The notes below the pieces were generated by a model. It had not been told where the DNA came from. It did not search any database and saw nothing but the letters and a program-made list of their open reading frames with translations. A stretch of 64,000 nucleotides of DNA from an uncultured Pseudomonadales bacterium (lineage in GTDB: Bacteria > Pseudomonadota > Gammaproteobacteria > Pseudomonadales > Pseudohongiellaceae): assembly GCA_943789485.1 (NCBI GenBank), contig CALSUH010000005.1, positions 248,001 through 312,000 of the forward strand. The letters run 5' to 3'. The stretch's first letter is position 1; each line of letters opens with the position of its first letter. Positions 59,099-64,000 of the stretch are shown here, piece by piece. The translations under genes and the position numbers were made by a program.

Positions 59099-60197
59099 GG
59101 GACACTAACAACTTAACAACTTAATGGCGTGCAGAGAGTTTCTTGCCTACAGTTAATGAATGCCAAGGATTGGTCGTTTACATCTGCCAGGTGGGGTTTA
59201 CCACCTTATGGGTCGAGGTCTCGAGCGTCGGAATATCTTTCGTGAAGAAGTAGACAAGCGAGATTTTCTTGAGCGCTTTGGTAAAGGACTCGATCGCTAC
59301 GAAATGCAATGTTTCGCCTGGGTCTTGATGTCGAATCACTACCACCTTTTGGTTAGAGTCCGCGATAAACCGTTGAGCAAACTAATGGCCTCGGTGCTGG
59401 GTGGTTACGCAAGCGCCTACAATAGACGAAACAGGCGAGTGGGTTATGTGTTTCAGAATCGTTACAAGTCTATTCTCTGCGACGCGGACAATTATCTTCT
59501 AGAACTAATTCGCTATATTCATTTAAACCCCCTTCGGGCTGGCATGTTGCAAGACCTAGATGCATTGGGTCGTTACCGTTGGGCGGGTCATGCTGGGGTA
59601 TTAGGCAGACACAAACAAAAGTGGCACGAAGTGAATGAGGTTCTAGGCCTTTTTGGACGCAAGGTCGGGACAGCGAGAAGAACCTATAATCGTTTTATTA
59701 GTGAAGGCTTAAACAAGGCACGACGGGAGGATTTTGGTGGAGGTGGGTTAATTCGTAGTCACGGGGGCTGGGAATCGTTGTCCGGATTTAGGAAAGAGCA
59801 CCAATTTTGCATTGGCGATGAACGTATCCTCGGTGAGAGTGATTTTGTACAGCAAGCGCTGGGCGATGATGTGTTGGCAATTACCGCTAAAGCTTCATTG
59901 GAGCAGCGTGGTTGGACATTGGAAAGATTAATCCAGCGCATTAGTAGCAACTTTGGAGTTAGTGAAGCGATGCTTTTATCAAAAGCACGATCAAATGACC
60001 TTTCGGTGGTGAAATCTCTTATTAGTTATTGGGGGACACAGGAAATCGGGCTTAGCTGTCGGGAAATCGCTACACGCCTAAACATCAGCCAGCAAGCCGT
60101 TTCCAACTGGGTTGTGAAAGGAGAAGCGTACTGCCAAAGGGGAAAACTGGTTTTTGATGAAGAGTTGGACTTAAGTTGTTAAATTGTTAGTGTCCCC
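59099..60197 (+). mobile_element. RAYT unit bounded by inverted REP-like ends
   Basis: A 1.1-kb unit whose left end (59099-59124) and right end (60171-60197) are inverted copies of the GGGACACTAACAACTTAACAA arm found twice near engB; one mismatch separates the two ends. It contains one gene, a REP-associated tyrosine transposase. Such enzymes mobilise or maintain REP palindromes of matching sequence. The hairpin elements at 29967 and 30843 keep the ends but hold a 35-bp spacer in place of the gene. Confidence 0.88.
59160..60182 (+). CDS. REP-associated tyrosine transposase (RAYT, Y1_Tnp family)
   Basis: HUH-type single-strand nuclease of 340 residues. The N-terminal Y1 domain (about 1-130) has MPRIGRLHLPGGVYHLMGRG, the two-histidine motif SNHYHLLVRV near residue 58, VFQNRYKSILC and the catalytic tyrosine segment YLLELIRYIHLNPLRAGML. 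The C-terminal 180 residues hold a DnaA-like or helix-turn-helix end (REIATRLNISQQAVSNWVV), as in the longer members of the family. The last codons and the TAA stop lie inside the right REP-like end, as is also the case for engB. Confidence 0.92.
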   Translation: MPRIGRLHLPGGVYHLMGRGLERRNIFREEVDKRDFLERFGKGLDRYEMQCFAWVLMSNHYHLLVRVRDKPLSKLMASVLGGYASAYNRRNRRVGYVFQNRYKSILCDADNYLLELIRYIHLNPLRAGMLQDLDALGRYRWAGHAGVLGRHKQKWHEVNEVLGLFGRKVGTARRTYNRFISEGLNKARREDFGGGGLIRSHGGWESLSGFRKEHQFCIGDERILGESDFVQQALGDDVLAITAKASLEQRGWTLERLIQRISSNFGVSEAMLLSKARSNDLSVVKSLISYWGTQEIGLSCREIATRLNISQQAVSNWVVKGEAYCQRGKLVFDEELDLSC

Positions 60198-60224
60198 CTT
60201 TTGCTGGTGTCCAAAGCGCTGCTT

Positions 60225-60298
60225 TTTGTAGAAGATCAAACTAAAGCGTAGAATTGTCCGTCTAACCAGTAGTTACCTAATGTCCTCTATTGATCTAT
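60225..60298 (+). repeat. Right copy of the 74-bp direct repeat
   Basis: The match to 58926-58999. It lies 27 bp after the right end of the RAYT unit and runs up to the start of the next gene. Confidence 0.85.
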
Positions 60299-60313
60299 AA
60301 GCGGAAGAGCAAT

Positions 60314-61057
60314 ATGCCAATGAACAAAAAGGCTCAGTCGTTGTACAAATGGACGAGTCTCGTTCTTTTTGGCTGCATAACCACTGTTGCCTATACACAA
60401 GGTTCAGACGATCGCTTACCTATTGATGCGAATAGTAGTCAGGGCCTTACCTTGTTTGAGGGCGTAGAAACGGCACAGACCCGCGGCGACAGGCCTGCGG
60501 GGCGTGCTGCTCGAGAGGCGCGAGCTACTACTGCCGAGCCCGAATTTACGTTAGTCGGTGTTTCGCGGTTTGGCGGTAAATACTCGGCAATGCTGCGCTA
60601 CAAAGACGGGGAAAATCACACAGTGAAAGCGGACCCTGCAGCGATAACGATAATTCCCGAGCACAGTGATTATGCAATCGTTGATGTCTCTGCCGGCAGC
60701 GTGTCAATCCGCTACCCTAGCAATATCCCCTGTATCGAATTCACCGATCGTGGAGTGACTTGTAGCAGCGCTGCAAACACCGCCCAGCTTGTCCTCGCCA
60801 ATGGCGAGCCCCTAGCTACAAGAAATCCCGTGAACGAATTGGCCGCAGAAGAGGAAATAATTGAGGTGCAGGCTGTTGCCGGCAATCCCTTTGAGGCGCT
60901 TAGAAATAGGCGCCGCGGTGATAGCCTCAACCCAGAAGCCGACGCAACTAGCACCACTGGCGCTAGTTTCACCCCGCGCCGTATAAACCCCGAAGATGTT
61001 CCCGAGGGCAAGCGTATTGTCGCCACCCCTTTCGGTGATAGACTTGTCGACCAATAG
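60314..61057 (+). CDS. Hypothetical exported or membrane-anchored protein
   Basis: No family recognised with confidence. The 247-residue product has a basic N-terminus, a hydrophobic segment (SLVLFGCITTVAYTQG), a low-complexity linker rich in Ala and Arg, a beta-rich core (about 80-160: FTLVGVSRFGGKYSAMLRY, then VSAGSVSIRYPSNIPCIEF) and a disordered C-terminus. The core pattern loosely resembles the periplasmic domain of GspC or PilP, which would be notable as gspC is missing from the gsp operon, but this is a weak resemblance. Start at ATG 60314; an upstream TTG at 60290 lies in the flanking repeat. Confidence 0.6.
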   Translation: MPMNKKAQSLYKWTSLVLFGCITTVAYTQGSDDRLPIDANSSQGLTLFEGVETAQTRGDRPAGRAAREARATTAEPEFTLVGVSRFGGKYSAMLRYKDGENHTVKADPAAITIIPEHSDYAIVDVSAGSVSIRYPSNIPCIEFTDRGVTCSSAANTAQLVLANGEPLATRNPVNELAAEEEIIEVQAVAGNPFEALRNRRRGDSLNPEADATSTTGASFTPRRINPEDVPEGKRIVATPFGDRLVDQ

Positions 61058-61102
61058 ACAGTAGTTCGCCTAGGGGCAGCTGCCAATAAAACTAGTAGTC
61101 AG

Positions 61103-61993
61103 GTGCAGGTGTCAATTGGAAGGCCATTGAAAGACCAATCCGCTACTTCTCTTTCTATCTCACTATCCATTTCAGTAGTGTGTTTTAACTCCAGCGAAGA
61201 AGAGTTGAAAGTGCTTATTGAGTCAACACTCAATGCAATTCAACTTCTTAAAGACGCCACTAATCTTGCATCAATAACGATTCATCTAGTCGATAACTCA
61301 GAAGAGAACAATCTATCCTTACAGCTATTTGCTAGCCTGCAAAAACAGATTGAAGATCTTGATGCACAGCTACATCTACTTTATGGGCACGGCAATGTAG
61401 GTTACGGTGCTGCACATAATCTGGTTATCAATAAAATGGAGAGCGACTACCACCTATTGCTAAACCCAGATCTACAACTCGATCAGAATTGTTTAGTAGC
61501 AGGGGTTAAGTATTTAGCCGAAAACCAAAATGTAGCCATGGTAAGCCCCTATGCCCAGTATGAAAATGGCGAGAAGCAATATCTATGCAAGCGCTATCCC
61601 AGCGTATTTACATTTATAGTACGCGGCTTCTGTCCAACTATTCTTAAAAGTTTGTATGCCAGGCGCCTAGCCAGTTTCGAAATGCACGAACTGTCTGAAA
61701 GTATCCCTACAATAAGCATTCCAATAATTAGTGGTTGCTTTATGTTGTGTAGAACGAAAACTCTGCAGCAAATAAAGGGCTTTGATGAAAAATTCTTCCT
61801 TTATTTCGAAGACTTCGACTTATCACTTCGCATGGCTGCTTTGGGAAAGATTGCCTATGTCCCCGCTATGAGAATCAAACATGCTGGGGGCTATGCGGCT
61901 TCAAAAGGCTGGAGTCACCTAAAAATGTTCGCGCAATCGGGAATTCGGTTTTTTAACATCCACGGATGGCGATTATTTCGTCAGCCGAATTAG
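61103..61993 (+). CDS. GT2-family glycosyltransferase
   Basis: Probable nucleotide-sugar:glycan transferase (296 residues), similar in form to rhamnosyltransferases. The GT-A fold starts with SISVVCFNSSEEELK. It then has VDNS, GHGNVGYGAAHNL, the metal-site region LLLNPDLQLD and the late FFLYFEDFDLSLRMAALG. It begins with GTG at 61103. The rmlA and rmlC genes downstream make dTDP-rhamnose a plausible donor (inference). Confidence 0.88.
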   Translation: MQVSIGRPLKDQSATSLSISLSISVVCFNSSEEELKVLIESTLNAIQLLKDATNLASITIHLVDNSEENNLSLQLFASLQKQIEDLDAQLHLLYGHGNVGYGAAHNLVINKMESDYHLLLNPDLQLDQNCLVAGVKYLAENQNVAMVSPYAQYENGEKQYLCKRYPSVFTFIVRGFCPTILKSLYARRLASFEMHELSESIPTISIPIISGCFMLCRTKTLQQIKGFDEKFFLYFEDFDLSLRMAALGKIAYVPAMRIKHAGGYAASKGWSHLKMFAQSGIRFFNIHGWRLFRQPN

Positions 61994-62045
61994 CAAATGA
62001 AAAATGACTTCAGTCTTAGCTTACAAATAGTGGCGGGTCAAAACT

Positions 62046-63026
62046 ATTATTCAATCTAGTAAAAAAGTACTGATAACAGGCGCGACCGGCTTCATAGGTC
62101 AAGCGCTGTGCCGTGCCTTAGTTGAAGAGAATTTTGATGTTCGGGTTCTACTACGTAATCCCGCCAAGATTGCCCTGCTGCCTTCGTCAATTAATGCCGA
62201 GCCGGCAGTAGGAGATCTACTTGACCTGCAGAGTTTGGTAGAGGCCTGCGCAAACGTTGATGCGATCTTGCATCTGGCAGGTGAGGCACACGTAAGCACC
62301 GCTACGAAGGGGGAAGACACAAATGTTGTAGGTAGTGCCAATGTGTTAGAAGCCGCACTCCAAAATAAAGTCAGGCGCATTATCTTCCTTAGTAGCAGCC
62401 TGGCCAATGACGCTGAAGCTGATAGCGAGAATGTTACAAGCTACGGAAAGGGAAAGCGGGCTACGGAGCTTCTCCTGTTACAAGCCGCTGATAAAGGCCA
62501 AATAGAAACACTCATTCTGCGCCCTGTAAATGTCTACGGAATTGGGATGAAGGGAAACATCGCTAGTATGATCTCGATGATTCACCGGTCACGGCTGCCT
62601 CGCTTGCCGAACCTAAGTAGCAAGATCTCTTTGCTGGGGGCTGACGACTTGGCAAGCGCCATTTTGTTGGCGACAAACTCCGATAGAACCTCTAGGGTCT
62701 ATACAGTCACAGACGGGCAGGACTACCCAATAGCCGCCATTGAGGAGGCCATATATAGGTGCCTAGGGAAGAGATTGCCGAGGTGGCCAACGCCAGCTGT
62801 GATATTATATGCAGCCGCTGTTCTGGCTGGGGCGGTGGCTAGAGTAAGCGGACGAGATACCGGGATAAGTAGTCGAACATACAGAAATCTAACAGCTGAT
62901 AATCTATTTAAGAATGAGGAAATCTGCGCGGAATTAGGGTTTCAGCCCACGCAGAACTTGTATCAGCTACTACCAGAAATAGTAGGTGACATTGTCTCAG
63001 AAACCAAGCCACCCCAATCACAATAA
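62046..63026 (+). CDS. NAD-dependent sugar epimerase/dehydratase, start codon not canonical
   Basis: Short-chain dehydrogenase of the extended type, about 325 residues. The nucleotide loop [16 protein letters not shown] lies at the N-terminus, the catalytic tyrosine and lysine in SYGKGK, and a LRPVNVYG block follows. The N-terminal Rossmann part is only in frame upstream of the first ATG (62235), and no ATG, GTG or TTG lies between the stop at 62028 and the motif. ATT at 62046 or 62049 is the best candidate start, unless a one-base error has cut off GTG 62030. The type is similar to UDP-GlcNAc or UDP-Glc 4-epimerases; substrate unknown. Confidence 0.82.
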   Translation: MIQSSKKVLITGATGFIGQALCRALVEENFDVRVLLRNPAKIALLPSSINAEPAVGDLLDLQSLVEACANVDAILHLAGEAHVSTATKGEDTNVVGSANVLEAALQNKVRRIIFLSSSLANDAEADSENVTSYGKGKRATELLLLQAADKGQIETLILRPVNVYGIGMKGNIASMISMIHRSRLPRLPNLSSKISLLGADDLASAILLATNSDRTSRVYTVTDGQDYPIAAIEEAIYRCLGKRLPRWPTPAVILYAAAVLAGAVARVSGRDTGISSRTYRNLTADNLFKNEEICAELGFQPTQNLYQLLPEIVGDIVSETKPPQSQ

Positions 63027-63048
63027 AGTACAAGTAAGAAGAAAGCAG

Positions 63049-63924
63049 ATGACGAAAGGAATAATACTGGCAGGGGGTAGTGGCAGTCGCCTACATCCGA
63101 TGACGCTAGTGACCAGCAAGCAGTTAATGCCGGTATACGACAAGCCGATGATTTATTATCCGCTTTCAACGCTGATGCAGGCGGGTATTCGTGAGATTCT
63201 GATTATTACCACCCCCGAAGATGCAGCCTCTTTTGAATCACTTTTAGGCGATGGTAAGAAATGGGGCTTGGATATTTGTTATCGGCAACAATCCAAACCA
63301 GAGGGATTGGCACAGGCATTCCTTATCGGCGAAGAGTTTATTGGCGACAGCAGGGTCTGCCTAGTGTTGGGTGACAATATTTTCTACGGCAATAAAATCG
63401 AAGATACATTAAAGAGCGCAGTCGAGCAGAAAGAAGGCGCTAGTGTATTTGCCTATTATGTTACTGACCCAGAGCGCTACGGTGTTGTTGAGTTAGATGA
63501 GAATAACAACGCGATCGGTCTGGAAGAGAAGCCCGAACATCCTAAATCTCATTACGCTGTGACGGGTCTGTATATGTACGACAACGATGTTGTCGACATC
63601 GCCAAGTCGATCAAACCGTCGCCGCGCGGAGAGCTGGAAATTACCGACGTAAACAAAGTTTATCTAGAACGTAAAGCGCTTAAGGTAGAACTATTCGATC
63701 GTGGCACGGCTTGGCTGGATACAGGAACCATACAATCATTGTTAGACGCAGCAAATTTTATTCGTGTCTTAGAAGAGCGCCAAGGGCTGAAAATTGGCTG
63801 TCCCGAGGAGATCGCATATCGACAATCGTTTATCGATGAAAAACAGCTCGAAAGTTTGGCGCAGTCTTTAGGGAAAAGTGGCTACGGCCACTATCTGCTG
63901 CAGCTACTTGCACAGAGAGATTGA
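63049..63924 (+). CDS. rmlA: Glucose-1-phosphate thymidylyltransferase
   Basis: Makes dTDP-glucose, first step of dTDP-L-rhamnose synthesis. The 291-residue product starts with the nucleotidyltransferase motif [17 protein letters not shown], then [48 protein letters not shown] and [15 protein letters not shown] 63049 matches the family start; an ORF from 62986 would add 21 extra residues and overlaps the epimerase gene. The adjacent start of rmlC supports the assignment. Confidence 0.97.
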   Translation: MTKGIILAGGSGSRLHPMTLVTSKQLMPVYDKPMIYYPLSTLMQAGIREILIITTPEDAASFESLLGDGKKWGLDICYRQQSKPEGLAQAFLIGEEFIGDSRVCLVLGDNIFYGNKIEDTLKSAVEQKEGASVFAYYVTDPERYGVVELDENNNAIGLEEKPEHPKSHYAVTGLYMYDNDVVDIAKSIKPSPRGELEITDVNKVYLERKALKVELFDRGTAWLDTGTIQSLLDAANFIRVLEERQGLKIGCPEEIAYRQSFIDEKQLESLAQSLGKSGYGHYLLQLLAQRD

Positions 63925-63954
63925 ACTAACAAATTTGGCAAGTAATAAGCTCAC

Positions 63955-64000
63955 ATGAAAATAATCGAAACCTCAATTTCCGATGTGTTGCTCCTAGAAC
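63955..64000 (+). CDS. rmlC: dTDP-4-dehydrorhamnose 3,5-epimerase, N-terminal fragment
   Basis: Only the first 15 codons are present before the window ends. They read MKIIETSISDVLLLE, which matches the RmlC N-terminal pattern (KVIET-x-IPGVLIIEP). Following rmlA directly supports the call. The enzyme epimerises the 4-keto sugar at C3 and C5 in dTDP-L-rhamnose synthesis. Confidence 0.75.
   Translation, partial: MKIIETSISDVLLLE

Overview
This window is chromosomal DNA of a gammaproteobacterium, most likely a marine or aquatic relative of Pseudomonas and Cellvibrio. The gene order from gyrB through plsC, gmhB, glyS/glyQ, an LpxL-type acyltransferase, trkA, rsmB, fmt, def, a LysM protein, dprA, tsaC, hemF and aroE matches the Pseudomonas region next to dnaA-dnaN-recF-gyrB. 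The left edge is therefore probably close to oriC (an inference, because oriC itself is not in the window). Base composition is moderate and gene packing is tight. No rRNA, tRNA, prophage or CRISPR array was seen.

Layout. 1-17 kb: oriC-proximal housekeeping genes. 17-24.5 kb: a caa3-like cytochrome c oxidase operon whose subunit II carries two haem-c domains and which has two subunit III genes, followed by cyoE and a Sco copper chaperone. 24.5-27 kb: znuABC zinc uptake. 27-32.5 kb: polA, engB, cytochrome c4 and dsbA; engB is bracketed by two hairpin repeats of a REPIN-like family. 32.7-42.6 kb: a type II secretion operon gspL-M-E-F-D-G-H-I-J-K without gspC. 42.6-45.6 kb: a Wzt/Wzm polysaccharide exporter and a PIG-L deacetylase. 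45.6-58.8 kb: a type I secretion locus (TolC, HlyD and PrtD-type proteins) with a Crp-family regulator, a FecR-domain protein, a CHASE2 adenylate/guanylate cyclase, a TPR/beta-barrel outer-membrane protein and a very acidic, cysteine-free secreted protein. 58.9-60.3 kb: a RAYT (REP-associated tyrosine transposase) unit whose ends match the repeats around engB. 60.3-64 kb: a hypothetical exported protein, a GT2 glycosyltransferase, an epimerase, rmlA and the start of rmlC.

The most interesting system is the type I secretion locus. A perfect CRP-type operator lies in front of the secreted-protein gene. A near-perfect one lies between the Crp-like gene and fecR. Each is followed, at an identical 37-bp distance, by a -10-like hexamer, as expected for class II CRP activation. 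This suggests a circuit in which envelope sensing and cyclic-nucleotide synthesis drive export of a probable surface-layer or adhesin protein. Nearly every gene of the locus between about 49.4 and 56.7 kb is broken by single-base indels that restore cleanly when corrected, while the rest of the window is almost free of them. That points to local consensus error or very recent decay.
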